Origin: Paraglaciecola sp. L1A13
Lineage (GTDB): Bacteria; Pseudomonadota; Gammaproteobacteria; Enterobacterales; Alteromonadaceae
Reading direction: 5' to 3'
Length of the DNA: 64,000 nucleotides
Assembly (NCBI RefSeq): GCF_009796745.1
Contig: NZ_CP047024.1
Coordinates: 1,860,001 to 1,924,000, forward strand
Shown here piece by piece: positions 8,638 through 18,120 of the stretch (position 1 is its first letter; each line of letters starts with the position of its first letter). The notes beneath the pieces are model-generated. The model saw nothing but the letters and a program-made list of their open reading frames with translations. It searched no databases and was not told the DNA's origin. The translations under genes were made by a program, and so were the position numbers.

Positions 8638-9804
8638 CTATTCGTTTACGCTATTTACTTGTTCAATTTCTTTTGCAAGGTGTGAATGCAGACGAACAAT
8701 AGCGCTCTCAAACAAGCCAAATTCTAAAAATTCATTTGCCTTGCTTAATAGTCCTCGTTGGGCTGATAAGACTATCTGTAGATCTTCAATGGCGCCTTTG
8801 GCGGCAAAACGTTGCCCTTGGGAAACGGTATCAAGCAATGCTGTCTCGTTCTCACCAATAGCACTGATAAGATAAGTATGTTGCCGAGTCGTTGACTCAT
8901 CTATTGGCTCAAGCACATTGACTTGCATACATCCGGGAAAAGTTGAAATCACGACATTTGGAAATAGATGGTAGACGTAGGTCAGTCGCCCATCAACCGA
9001 GATGTCAGCGTGCTTTTTATGTCTTAATCCCTCGATTGATTGATAGGGAAATGCTACGCGGCTATTTTCTCCAAAAACTTCAACCACCGTGAGGTTGTCG
9101 TATTGCACAGGGAAGAAGGTACTTTTGTGAGTCTGCCGAATATGGTAACCCTCGAGAGAACTTTCTAGATATAGTTTCCAGTTCGCGTTGACTATCACAG
9201 TGGCTGAATTCAACAAACGGTAGTTGTCAGGAATAAGTTTTGGTATAGAAGCAATATCCTGCTCTATATTTGCCAGCGGGTTTTGGTTGATAAATACTAA
9301 GCCATTACGCTCAAAACAGGCTACCGCGACAAGTCCTCGTGTTGTCTTATCAACATCAGGAAATCCATGCTCATGAGGAATACTTCGCAGGCTTCCGTCA
9401 AGACTGTAAGCCCACCCATGATAGGGACAAACCAATGCTCGTGCACAACCCTGGCCATCGGCAAGTTGAACCCCTCGATGCCGGCAGGCATTCCTAAATG
9501 CACGAACAACGCCATCTAATCCGCGCACGGCTATCAAAGGTATATTGGCTGCGTCACGGGCAATATAATCCCCCACTTTGTCAATCGCACTTGACGGGCA
9601 AAAGACGATGCTTCTGCTTTGCAGTATTTTAAGCTCGGCATCTAGCCGCGCTTTTGAGCGGTAGTTATCTGTGGGTTCCTTCCAGCTTTGCTTGCCCAAA
9701 TCTGTGGTGGAATTGTCGATATGAGCAAAAATTCTCTGCATCACTTCCATGTCGCTTAATAGCTGTTTTTGGTCATTCGCATTCACTGGCATATTATCTC
9801 GCAA
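8638..9804 (-). CDS. Rieske [2Fe-2S] ring-hydroxylating-type oxygenase, alpha subunit
   Basis: 388 residues. The Rieske centre is Cys107-His109 (CRHRG) with Cys126-His129 (CPYHGW). The mononuclear iron site is His221 and His226 in EGYHIRQTH, preceded by Glu218 at the position where most oxygenases have the bridging Asp. A Glu there is typical of quaternary-ammonium oxygenases such as CntA and GbcA, so a betaine or carnitine-like substrate is possible. No ferredoxin reductase gene is adjacent, so electron supply must come from elsewhere. The second Met (residue 5) may be the true start. Confidence 0.9.
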   Translation of the reverse strand: MRDNMPVNANDQKQLLSDMEVMQRIFAHIDNSTTDLGKQSWKEPTDNYRSKARLDAELKILQSRSIVFCPSSAIDKVGDYIARDAANIPLIAVRGLDGVVRAFRNACRHRGVQLADGQGCARALVCPYHGWAYSLDGSLRSIPHEHGFPDVDKTTRGLVAVACFERNGLVFINQNPLANIEQDIASIPKLIPDNYRLLNSATVIVNANWKLYLESSLEGYHIRQTHKSTFFPVQYDNLTVVEVFGENSRVAFPYQSIEGLRHKKHADISVDGRLTYVYHLFPNVVISTFPGCMQVNVLEPIDESTTRQHTYLISAIGENETALLDTVSQGQRFAAKGAIEDLQIVLSAQRGLLSKANEFLEFGLFESAIVRLHSHLAKEIEQVNSVNE

Positions 9805-10635
9805 GCTTTATAAATAAGACTGTTCAAAATTAAAACAAAAAATAGACATTGCGAAGTCAACTATCCTTATACTTGGTAATCAGAAATCGTTATATAGAGA
9901 TGGCTGCATCATCTGATATTGCTTCGCACGCTGCGGCAATGACTTCGTTTATATCATCGAACGTGTCACCTTTTATTGCAATTTAGGCGAGCGCTTGGTC
10001 ATATTTTCGTTAATGCCAACAGACACTTTGCTTATTACACCGAAAGTGAAAATCGATATTACAAGGTAAACATGACTCAACAGGGTAAGGGGCAACGCAA
10101 GCAAAATATGGTTTTCTTTGAAAAGTGTTATCTGTGATGTGTTGTTAATATTCGTGCAGTTTGTTTAAAAGTCTTAGGATTTGTAGCAACGCTAGTTTGG
10201 GGATAACGCAAAAAATAGGTTTAAGGATTTGTTTAAAATTTGGCTACCAAGTCCTTCACTTTTTTCGGTCACTGTCCTTTTCTCAAATTGTGCAACTAAA
10301 ACTGAAAGTGTGTAATTAAGTAAATATTTTAGGGATGAACTGGCGGTTAGTGGTCGAAATAACGAAGTATCAGCGTCAGATAAAGTTTTGAAATCAGCAT
10401 CTTAAATGGCTGACGAGGTGGGCTGTGTGGCTGAAATATTTTCTTCAGATAAAAAATAAAACTGTTCAAGCTTGACTGTGACGTTGACTTAACCATACAC
10501 AAACTACATGCCGATCAATGCGAGAACAATTTAATGATGGTTTTCTTGCCATCGCCACACCGCGATAAAATGAAGAACAACGTGAATGATGGGCGTTAAA
10601 TCACTTCATCCACGTGTTTATCTTCATTGGCTGCA
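9805..10635. other. Long intergenic region with possible transposase remnant
   Basis: 831 bp without an intact gene. The only structured item seen is a 30-codon minus-strand segment at 9890-9982 (listed separately). A very short frame near 10074-10137 (MTQQGKGQRKQ...) has no clear ribosome site. Confidence 0.45.
9890..9982 (-). pseudogene. Possible C-terminal remnant of an IS630-type transposase
   Basis: An open segment bounded by stops reads TFDDINEVIAAACEAISDDA then AISI-stop. Its acidic start, AACEA core and final I-S-I resemble the last 30 residues of IS630-family transposases. No DDE domain or terminal inverted repeat is present. Similarity is judged by eye and is weak. Confidence 0.25.
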
Positions 10636-11505
10636 CTATTCTTGAAGTGCTAGCGATGCCATTTTCATCGTGCTTTCAAATGATGCGGTACCGGCAATAA
10701 ATAAACCGTTGTGACAAAACATCGCGTCAACAATTCCCGTCTTATCTTGCAGTTCTGCATTCGACAAGCCAGCCCATTCTTTAGGTAGCGGTTTTCTGTC
10801 TTCGAATGAGCCGGGTTCAACAGGTACGGTTTGGATCATCCATTGCCCAGACTGAGAGGGGTAAACCATATATAACGCTTGGTCAGACAATGCGTGAACC
10901 GTTTTCTTCCACGGGGTATATTTTTCCAATACAATCACCCTTGGGTCTTGTGCGTTTTTTATCGCTTCGGCGACGATGGCTTTTGCGTTTAAACCTCCGC
11001 TGGCCGCTGCTATTGCGCGTGCTAATACGCGGGCAGCGAAATCAACCGCTTCATTAAAGCCGCTGTCAAAGTCACCTTCTTCTTGCCATGTTGGGTTGAA
11101 CATTGAAATGGTTTGACTAAGACTAATGCCTTCAGCAACACCTTTAACATGCCCACAGTCGATAGCGTCAATGGTGGAAACCAGCCCTGCATCAAGGGCA
11201 TTGGCTACGCTTTGGCTGTTATCGCATATGGTGAGGCCATACTTCTGCCAAATTAAACCAAATGAAGAGTAGGGAATGCCATTCTCTCGCTCACCAGCGC
11301 CGCCGCGTTGGTGATGATCGAAGCGGTCTGTTGCTGGGTCGTGTTCGCCCCCTACATCGATCACGATATCTGCCTTGGCGATAACCTCTAAATCACGGGT
11401 GCGAATGAGGGTAAAAGAAGAGAAAATGCTCTTGAGCGCCGCAACACTGAAAACATCGTCAGCATGAAAATTACCGCTGTGCGTTACTACTATTTTATCA
11501 TTCAT
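10636..11505 (-). CDS. MYG1-family (UPF0160) DHH-type metal-dependent protein
   Basis: 289 residues. The family's N-terminal motifs are clear: THSGNFHADDVFS (8-20), DVGGEHDPATD (50-60) and FDHHQRG (62-68), a DHH-like metal site. The mid-section GFNEAVDFAARVLARA and the C-terminal MFCHNGLFIAG also match. MYG1 has exonuclease activity in eukaryotes; the bacterial role is not well defined. No operon partner; a gap of about 830 bp lies downstream. Confidence 0.9.
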   Translation of the reverse strand: MNDKIVVTHSGNFHADDVFSVAALKSIFSSFTLIRTRDLEVIAKADIVIDVGGEHDPATDRFDHHQRGGAGERENGIPYSSFGLIWQKYGLTICDNSQSVANALDAGLVSTIDAIDCGHVKGVAEGISLSQTISMFNPTWQEEGDFDSGFNEAVDFAARVLARAIAAASGGLNAKAIVAEAIKNAQDPRVIVLEKYTPWKKTVHALSDQALYMVYPSQSGQWMIQTVPVEPGSFEDRKPLPKEWAGLSNAELQDKTGIVDAMFCHNGLFIAGTASFESTMKMASLALQE

Positions 11506-12001
11506 TATTTTTTGTCATTTTAGAAAGGAACGGGAAGGTGACGTCAGATATAGGCTAAAGATAGAAAATACTTAACAGGTAAAAATTACGCTGGGGATTC
11601 TATATGAAAACAGCCAATAAAGATTGGTGGTAATGACATTTTTCTGTAATAAATAATCCCAAAATTCAATCTTAATCAAGAGGGTCGAAATGTGGAAAGC
11701 TACATTATCTAATCAACGTTTATGACATTTTTGCTAAATGGTCGTCATTGCAAAAAAATTTGTATAACTCAATACGTTATACAACGGGTTGCCCACCGTT
11801 ATAGTCTGTGATTTCGTTTTCGGACTTAAGCTTAGGAGTAACGTAAATAGGTAGCGAACTCCCTCTGCGCTCAAGTCATCGTTTATTTTTAGATCTGTTG
11901 CGCTATGATTTTTTGGTTATTTTTTTGATATTTATTAGTGCCTCTATAGTAACTATGTAAAGCGACTATAGCGAGACGGACGTGGGTCTATAATTACTAA
12001 A
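11506..12001. other. Intergenic region, nothing recognised
   Basis: AT-rich region upstream of the MYG1 gene and of a GNAT remnant. A short imperfect hairpin (AACGG...CCGTT near 11780-11800) is the only structure seen. Confidence 0.45.
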
Positions 12002-12284
12002 GGGTATCGCAAAAAAATCATTAAATTATGCTCTAAATGAATTTCATTTTTCAGAAGCCATTGTAGAAACGGCTGTGTTAAATAGTCCAGCAATTAGTCT
12101 GTACAAGAAATATGGTTTTATTGAATTTAAACGATGGACACCATCACACGGTATTGAGAAACTAGCTATGGCGGTTAAAAATACTACCCAACAATGTAGC
12201 TTGGTAATTCGTCACGTAACCCTTTGTTCCGCTTTACTTCAGATTTTAAGCAAAGATCTTTCGCCATTTTATACGCCGCGCTAA
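12002..12284 (+). pseudogene. C-terminal remnant of a GNAT acetyltransferase
   Basis: One open frame carries the last half of a GNAT domain: GIAKKSLNYALNEFHF, AIVETAVLNSPAISLYKKYG and the C-terminal FIEFKRWTPSHGIEKLAM. The N-terminal half and any start codon are absent and the region upstream does not translate sensibly. The frame then runs on about 40 codons beyond the normal end. Gene decay is the simplest reading. Confidence 0.75.
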
Positions 12285-12311
12285 ACGGCGTTATATTCAT
12301 AAGGACGTAAT

Positions 12312-12563
12312 ATGCATAATTTAAAAATCATTTCTTTGATAGTTGTTGCATCACTTTCTGCAGCATGCTCGAATTCGGTAGGGCCCAACGAAAATAAATT
12401 GAGTCCTCAAAAGTACTCACAAAAAAGAAGTATGCAATGGTGCCAAGATAATTATTTTTCTGCATCTGTTGGCGCGAAAGCTCATCAATCGAATGCTAAA
12501 CATTGTGATACACAAGCAAACCGCGATTATCTTGATGCGAAAGAAAAGCAAGATAATAACTAA
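12312..12563 (+). CDS. Small lipoprotein of unknown function
   Basis: 83 residues. It begins with a signal peptide ending in the lipobox LSAAC (Cys near residue 19), after which the mature chain is polar with two further Cys and an Asp/Lys-rich end (YLDAKEKQDNN). AAGGAC precedes the ATG by about 6 bp. It should be lipid-anchored in the envelope. No family recognised. Confidence 0.7.
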   Translation: MHNLKIISLIVVASLSAACSNSVGPNENKLSPQKYSQKRSMQWCQDNYFSASVGAKAHQSNAKHCDTQANRDYLDAKEKQDNN

Positions 12564-12661
12564 TTATCAATTCCAATTGGCAAGTCATTAACAAGGACTA
12601 AAACAGTAAGCTGTTGCTTTCCTTACTTTCGGCCTGCTAATTTTCTTCTTAACGGGATCCC

Positions 12662-13225
12662 TTGAGTACCCATATGTGCATTAACTTACGACCGTTAACA
12701 CAATATGACGATAACTATTTGAGGGTTATCGACTTGTATAAAAAAGCGTTTACCACCGCTCGGTATATTCCAACTTGGTTCCTTAGATTTAAACTTAGAA
12801 ACGGTAAAGAAGGCTTTAACGTTATTTATTCAGGTCATACTTGGATTGGCCTCATTTATACCTCTGAATATGAGGATATTGTGTTGATACATTTTTTAGC
12901 CATATCAGAATCTTATCGCTCGGGTGGATATGGCACTAAAGTAATGGATTCAATGAAGATTACCTCCGCCGGAAAACGCGTGGTATTGAATATTGAAAAA
13001 CTGGATAAACGAGCAGATAACTACCAACAACGGGTTAAGCGCAAAGTTTTTTATGAGAAAAACGGCTTTCGCTCATCAGGTTATATTGTTCAAGAGCCTG
13101 GGGAGCAACTTGAGATGCTTATATTCGGCGGCAGTATTAACAAAGAGGAAATAGAAGCTATGTACAAACACCTTTTTGGTAGTTTGATTGGTTTCTTCCT
13201 TAAACCTAAAATTATAAGAATATAA
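12662..13225 (+). CDS. GNAT-family N-acetyltransferase
   Basis: 187 residues from TTG at 12662, or 183 from ATG at 12674. The core strand HFLAISESYRSGGYGTKVMD carries the acetyl-CoA loop (R-S-G-G-Y-G-T) and the later FYEKNGF motif is typical of the fold. The substrate is unknown. A hydrophobic, basic C-terminal tail (SLIGFFLKPKIIRI) extends past the usual domain. Confidence 0.82.
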   Translation: MSTHMCINLRPLTQYDDNYLRVIDLYKKAFTTARYIPTWFLRFKLRNGKEGFNVIYSGHTWIGLIYTSEYEDIVLIHFLAISESYRSGGYGTKVMDSMKITSAGKRVVLNIEKLDKRADNYQQRVKRKVFYEKNGFRSSGYIVQEPGEQLEMLIFGGSINKEEIEAMYKHLFGSLIGFFLKPKIIRI

Positions 13226-13660
13226 AGTACCACCTTTGCCACTTACGCTATAAAAATATTTGAGTTGGCGGCTAACAATTTACTTAATTCGTTCTTTACA
13301 TTCTTGCTCACGGTCGTTAGCCACTCAATGTGGCGTTCTGAGTCATAGGCGATATATCCATGAGCACAAAAGCACATAAAATTGCGCTTCAAGTGACGTT
13401 CATGCTGCTAAATACGAAGCTATAAAGAAGGCATTTCTCAATATCCTGTCGAACATAAGCCTTGGACTAACCTATGGGCAAAAGCAGGCGAAAGCGCCAT
13501 TCTTTGACGTATCGAAAGTGCAGGGCCCATGGGGTAGTCAAACCAAGGTCCGGTAATTTAACGAGTATGTCAGTGGCAGTCACTGCTCACCCGCCTTTGA
13601 AATTAGCGTATATTTAGGCGCTGCATTGTTATTGGCGACTTTTATAGGAAAGCTGATAAC
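13226..13660. other. Intergenic region, possible decayed coding sequence
   Basis: Around 13410-13560 two overlapping plus frames give partly sensible but interrupted peptides (for example YPVEHKPWTNLWAKAGESA, then a stop). No family was recognised; likely decayed. Confidence 0.35.
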
Positions 13661-13903
13661 TCAGTATCGTATTCCAACAAATAGACCGATAACCAGCGCG
13701 ACAAAAATAATGAAGTAAATAATAAGATGCCAGTTTTGTTTACTATTCTGCCTATAGTTCTGTTGCATATGGGAAATATCGTCTTGAGAAAACCAACTAT
13801 TACAACGGTAGCACTGCCTAGTACCGCGTTTTATGTAGGCACCGCAACACAGGCATTTATATTTGTAACGAAGTCGAGATTCACCTAAAAAAGGGTATTG
13901 CAT
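13661..13903 (-). CDS. Small zinc-ribbon membrane protein
   Basis: 80 residues. Two CxxC pairs (CLCC with GAYIKRG, then CYRC) form a probable zinc ribbon near residues 17-35, followed by a polar linker and one transmembrane helix (IIYFIIFVALVIGLFVGI). This is a short ribbon-plus-anchor architecture with no assigned function. It is 20 bp downstream of the GNAT gene on the same strand and may be cotranscribed with it. Confidence 0.65.
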   Translation of the reverse strand: MQYPFLGESRLRYKYKCLCCGAYIKRGTRQCYRCNSWFSQDDISHMQQNYRQNSKQNWHLIIYFIIFVALVIGLFVGIRY

Positions 13904-13923
13904 ACGGATCTAACATTCGTCAT

Positions 13924-14349
13924 TTAAGATTGATAAACATCGGGTTGCCAGATTTGCATGAGCCCTTGAGGATTTTCTACTTGAGTAAAACCAAATTGGG
14001 CATAAAGGCTGTGGGCATCTTTAGTGACGAGCATTGTACGGCGTAAGCCTTGTAAATCTGAGTGGTGAACGATGCTCTGCATAAGCCATTTGCTTAGGCC
14101 ATTTCCTCGGTGCAAAGGTAAAATAAATACATCTGCTAAGTAAGCAAATGTGGCTTTATCACTGACAACACGAGCGAAACCGACTTGTCGCTGGCAACCA
14201 TCGAATACCCCGAAGCATATTGAATTTACCATGGCTTTTTGTAACGTTACTTTCGGTATACCTTTGGCCCAGTACGTGTGGGAAATAAACTCGTGGATCA
14301 CTGCGATATCCATGTCCTCAAGGTTGCTGCTTATTGTGTATCCCTTCAT
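13924..14349 (-). CDS. GNAT-family N-acetyltransferase
   Basis: 141 residues, a single GNAT domain. Motif A is seen as LADVFILPLHRGNGLSKWLM (acetyl-CoA loop H-R-G-N-G-L-S) and motif B as the SLYAQFGF segment. The N-terminus HTYWAKGIP resembles small stand-alone acetyltransferases. Substrate unknown. Confidence 0.88.
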   Translation of the reverse strand: MKGYTISSNLEDMDIAVIHEFISHTYWAKGIPKVTLQKAMVNSICFGVFDGCQRQVGFARVVSDKATFAYLADVFILPLHRGNGLSKWLMQSIVHHSDLQGLRRTMLVTKDAHSLYAQFGFTQVENPQGLMQIWQPDVYQS

Positions 14350-14556
14350 GTTACCGTCTCGATAATTAACACGCGTCTACCGACGCGTTTAGTGTATGTG
14401 CTGTTTTGACGATAATAAGCTAATTTAGTCATCAAAAGCGACTATAGCTGTGTTATGACGAAATTGGTAACAGTTGTCACATTGCGTACACTGTCTAGAT
14501 TTGCTTTATTAATGCTATAAAAGCAGTGAGATTTAAATAAACTCAGGAGGAAATAA

Positions 14557-15084
14557 ATGAGAGTAGTACTGGTACTGGCCATGCTTGGCCTGCTTACGGC
14601 GTGCACAAATAGTGACTGGCGCACGGCGTCTCGTGAGTCTGCAGGGTTAGCCCTTGACCCATCAATTGATACACAAGCATCTATTGAAATTTATGCTGCT
14701 GATGCCTTTAGCTGGCGTGGTTGGTTTGCTGTGCATACTTGGCTGGCGATAAAAAAAGAAAATGAGCCAGAGTACACTGTATATGAAGTAGTGGGTTGGG
14801 CGATAAAAGAAGGGGTGCCAGCTTTGCGTGAATACCAAACTGCAACACCCGATCGCTTTTGGTATGGTGCAAAGCCTGAAAAGGTGTTGTCGATCCAAGG
14901 TGAAAAAGCCGCTGAGCTTATCCCTAGAGTAACCGCTGCGGTTAATCGCTATCCGTGGGCAAATGAATACACGTTATTTCCTGGCCCTAACAGTAATACT
15001 TTTCCTGCATGGGTAGGCTTGCAAGTCCCTGAATTAGAATTAGATATGCCATTTCGGGCGATTGGCAGTGGTTACGCTGATTAG
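14557..15084 (+). CDS. DUF3750-family lipoprotein
   Basis: 175 residues. A short signal peptide ends in the lipobox LLTAC (Cys near residue 16). The mature region carries the DUF3750 hallmarks IEIYAADAFSWRGWFAVHTW and WANEYTLFPGPNSNTFPAWV. The family is widespread in proteobacteria without a known function. AGGAGG lies 7 bp before the ATG. A hairpin follows the gene. Confidence 0.88.
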   Translation: MRVVLVLAMLGLLTACTNSDWRTASRESAGLALDPSIDTQASIEIYAADAFSWRGWFAVHTWLAIKKENEPEYTVYEVVGWAIKEGVPALREYQTATPDRFWYGAKPEKVLSIQGEKAAELIPRVTAAVNRYPWANEYTLFPGPNSNTFPAWVGLQVPELELDMPFRAIGSGYAD

Positions 15085-15130
15085 GCAACAGGCGAGCAAT
15101 AAGTTAGCTTGACTCACTTTACATTACATC

Positions 15131-15167
15131 AGGGCAGCTTTAAAAAACCAGTGGTTTATGCTGCCCT
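15131..15167 (+). terminator. Hairpin after the DUF3750 gene
   Basis: AGGGCAGC (15131-15138) pairs with GCTGCCCT (15160-15167), and the interior AAACCA / TGGTTT pairs as well, giving a long stem. No T run follows, so termination is probable but not proven. Confidence 0.5.
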
Positions 15168-15526
15168 AATCCAACATTTTGCGGTTAAATTTTTATCTGG
15201 GATGTATATGCGTCGAGTATTTCACTGGCGCACGCACTGCAGACATCTTGGTCCATTACGTTTTCCAATACCCGGCCAAGGGCGCTAATACGATGGGGCT
15301 GTAATAGCATCACGGCAATAAATTAAACTAAAGCCTGTAGGTATCGATAACACCAAACAGTTTTCTGTTAGTGATTAGCCTTATAGCGCATTCTCCACTC
15401 TGTCCTACCTTCCTAGGTATCTCTTAATCATATACAATCCTCGCCCGTTTATTATCGGGTTAACGAACACCCTAACGATTAAAAATACATTATATTGGCT
15501 GGTTTCAGGCTAATGGCTTGGTGATC
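15168..15526. other. Intergenic region upstream of TonB receptor
   Basis: A minus-strand frame at 15185-15310 (41 codons with a CSAC motif) lacks a convincing ribosome site and was not called. No other gene recognised. Confidence 0.4.
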
Positions 15527-15606
15527 AGGAGACGGTATTTTTGAAGATATGCAACGAAATGCGCAACGAAATGCGCAACAAAATATGCAACAAGGATAAA
15601 CAATGA
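15527..15606 (+). promoter_or_regulatory. Possible 21-residue leader peptide overlapping the TonB-receptor start
   Basis: AGGAG at 15527-15531 lies 9 bp before TTG 15541. From there 21 codons run through a repeated AATGCGCAACGA unit (CNEMRNEMRNKICNK) to TGA at 15604-15606, which overlaps the receptor's ATG at 15603 as ATGA. Such overlap is a common arrangement for translational coupling. Whether the peptide is made is unproven. Confidence 0.45.
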
Positions 15607-17465
15607 TTCGCGCTGTAATGACGACTGCTGTATGTATGGCCTCTACCTTCTCAATATCTTCTTACGGTGCTGCTCTTGTTGAAAAAGGCACTGAAAACGA
15701 TGTTGAAAAAATTACCATCGAAGGCGCAGCAACAGCGAATGAATCACCTGTTGGCACCTTTAATTCGCCCATCTCTAATTTAGAATACGATCCCAGAGTC
15801 GATCTTCAATCCAGAAATATGGCAGAAGCCCAGGCTGACGTCACTATCCGCGGTGGTATATTCGAAAACACGGGCTTTAGCGTGGGAAGTGCAACCCTTA
15901 TCGACCCACAAACTGGGCATTACTTTGCAGAAATTCCTATTGCACCAGAAATGCTAAGTGCACCCGCTATTTTAACAGGCGCAGATAATTCACTTTACGG
16001 TGTAAATAGCTCGGTGGGTTCGGTTGCCTATAAATGGCGACCTATTCAAACCGCAGGCAGTGTTTCATTAGGTATTGGCGACAATAACTTCAATATGCAA
16101 AGGGTTCACAACGCGATTACTTGGTCTCTCAATGGATCCCCCGAGTGGAGCGCTGGAGTTGAAGGTGAGTACTCGCGCTCTGAGAGCGATGGAACCATAG
16201 AAAATGGTGATCATAATTTTGAGCGGGCATCAGGCCGTATACAACTGATAAGCGACACGTCGCAAACAGATGTGTTTTTCGGCTATCAAGACAAGTTCTT
16301 TGGGTGGCCTAACTTGTATACCCCCTTTAATGTAAACGAGACTGAGGACTTACAAACCCGTTTGTTGATGTTTAATCACCAGCAGCAATATGCGCAGGAT
16401 AGCGCCTTTGAAGTGTCTGCCTATTATCGAAAGCACAATGACCACTACGTTTTTTCAAGAGAAAATCCTGAAAGCTTTCAAGCGTTTCACGAAACCAAGG
16501 TAAAATCAGTTGCGGTAACTGGTCGCCATGGGGTCGGTGCAAAACTTGCCGTGAACTACGCTGCGCAGTTCACGGCTGATGAGATTGAATCCACTACCCT
16601 TGAAAACAACTTTACCTCTCGCGATTACTACAAGTTAAGTGTTGTGCCTGAATACGCCATAGCCTTAAAAGACAATGAGCACATAACGCTTCGTGTTGGG
16701 GCTGCGTATGACGATACCAATCGCGATGATTCAAGCGTATCAGTGATAAGTGATATTGTCTGGCATAAAATAAACACAGACAAGTCTACACGCACGGTTA
16801 ATTTATCCTATTCTGAAGCGACACAAGTGGCAGGGTACACTGCGATTGGCGGAAGTACGTCGAGCGGACTTTTCAGAAGTAATGACGAACTTCAGCGAGA
16901 AACGAGCAAAAACTTGGAATTGGGCGTCTCATTAGATGAAGCAACGTGGCGCGTAGACTCTGCTGTTTTTTACCGCTGGGATAACGAGCTAACTGACTGG
17001 ACTTACAGCTTTGACTCTACATCCGCGCGAGTGGCAAACCCAGTAGACATCGAAACAGTAGGGGTTGAATTTATCGCCATTAAGCGCTTCGAAAATGCTG
17101 ATTTAGTAACAAGCTATACCTATCTTGATAAATCCGAAAACTACCGGGATGAGAATATAGATGCGAGCTTCTACGCGTTAAACTATCCTCCCCATCGTTT
17201 TACACTTGGGGTGATTTGGTATCCTGTGGAATCGCTTGAATTAAGAGTAGACAACGAATGGCGTAAACAAGAAGAGAACGTGTTGAGAAAGGGCGACAAT
17301 ACGGCGTTTTTCACTCACGTTACACTGACCTACTCGCCGCCGCAGTTTGAAGGCCTCAATGTTGTGCTGGCTGTCGATAACCTGTGGGACGAATCCTTTG
17401 AAGAAATTCCCGGCACTCCGGGGCGTTCAGATCAATTATCTGCTACTGCCAGCTATTTCTGGTAA
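15603..17465 (+). CDS. TonB-dependent outer-membrane receptor
   Basis: 620 residues. Signal peptide (cleaved near SSYGA), then a TonB-box-like ENDVEKITIEG, a short plug with DVTIRGGIFENTGFSVG, and a beta-barrel ending in an aromatic (TASYFW). The size is close to BtuB-like receptors, smaller than the 1025-residue receptor in this window. The ligand is not readable. The gene is followed by a DUF6314 gene and faces a DMT transporter, so it may import a small molecule. Expression may be coupled to a leader frame at 15541. Confidence 0.88.
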   Translation: MIRAVMTTAVCMASTFSISSYGAALVEKGTENDVEKITIEGAATANESPVGTFNSPISNLEYDPRVDLQSRNMAEAQADVTIRGGIFENTGFSVGSATLIDPQTGHYFAEIPIAPEMLSAPAILTGADNSLYGVNSSVGSVAYKWRPIQTAGSVSLGIGDNNFNMQRVHNAITWSLNGSPEWSAGVEGEYSRSESDGTIENGDHNFERASGRIQLISDTSQTDVFFGYQDKFFGWPNLYTPFNVNETEDLQTRLLMFNHQQQYAQDSAFEVSAYYRKHNDHYVFSRENPESFQAFHETKVKSVAVTGRHGVGAKLAVNYAAQFTADEIESTTLENNFTSRDYYKLSVVPEYAIALKDNEHITLRVGAAYDDTNRDDSSVSVISDIVWHKINTDKSTRTVNLSYSEATQVAGYTAIGGSTSSGLFRSNDELQRETSKNLELGVSLDEATWRVDSAVFYRWDNELTDWTYSFDSTSARVANPVDIETVGVEFIAIKRFENADLVTSYTYLDKSENYRDENIDASFYALNYPPHRFTLGVIWYPVESLELRVDNEWRKQEENVLRKGDNTAFFTHVTLTYSPPQFEGLNVVLAVDNLWDESFEEIPGTPGRSDQLSATASYFW

Positions 17466-17588
17466 CAAGATGAAAGAACACATGCCTAGCCCTTATAGCC
17501 TAGACAAATTGGGCAGCGTTTACTTCGGTAATAAGTCATTTCGCTAAGGGTTAGGCGTGATGAAAAGTAACTTTGGTAAGGATTAACT

Positions 17589-18062
17589 TTGGCGAATAGC
17601 AACAACAGTACTGGTCAAGATCTCGGAACTGCGCTGATTTCACGTAACGGTTCGCCTTCTAGCCTTGAGGACTTTTGGGGGGCATGGCAGCTTAACCGGC
17701 AGATCCTGCAAAATAGTGGTGAAACGTTCCTATTCGCGGGGCAGGCGAACTTTACGTGGTTGGATTCTCATTTGCTTTACCATGAATCTGGCTTGGTCAC
17801 GGGGCCAGATAGAAGGGCACTGCAAGCTGAACGCACCTATGTTTGGCGACAGCAAGCAGGCGGTAAAATTGATGTGTTATTTGATGATAACCGATATTTT
17901 CACACGTTTAGTGCGGCTGAACCCTGTGCAGAACACCTGTGTGGCGACGATCATTATGTGGTGAATTATGTTTTTGATCATTGGCCAAGATGGGAGTCAA
18001 CATGGCAGGTAAAAGGCCCAAGAAAAGACTACAAGATGATAAGTCTTTATCAACGGGCATAA
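17589..18062 (+). CDS. DUF6314-family protein
   Basis: 157 residues from TTG 17589, chosen because AAGGA lies about 8 bp before it. The start FWGAWQLNRQI, the middle SGLVTGPDRRALQAERTYVW and the end WQVKGPRKDYKMISLYQRA match the conserved pattern of this small, probably beta-rich family, whose function is unknown. It follows the TonB receptor by 123 bp. Confidence 0.78.
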   Translation: MANSNNSTGQDLGTALISRNGSPSSLEDFWGAWQLNRQILQNSGETFLFAGQANFTWLDSHLLYHESGLVTGPDRRALQAERTYVWRQQAGGKIDVLFDDNRYFHTFSAAEPCAEHLCGDDHYVVNYVFDHWPRWESTWQVKGPRKDYKMISLYQRA

Positions 18063-18120
18063 CGTGTTTTATGCCTAATTGAAAACGCGTCCTCAGGCTA
18101 ATCCGTAATTATGTGCCAAT

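Noticed and set aside
15185..15310. Minus-strand 41-codon frame with CSAC
   Set aside because: No ribosome site and no recognisable family; chance frame more likely.
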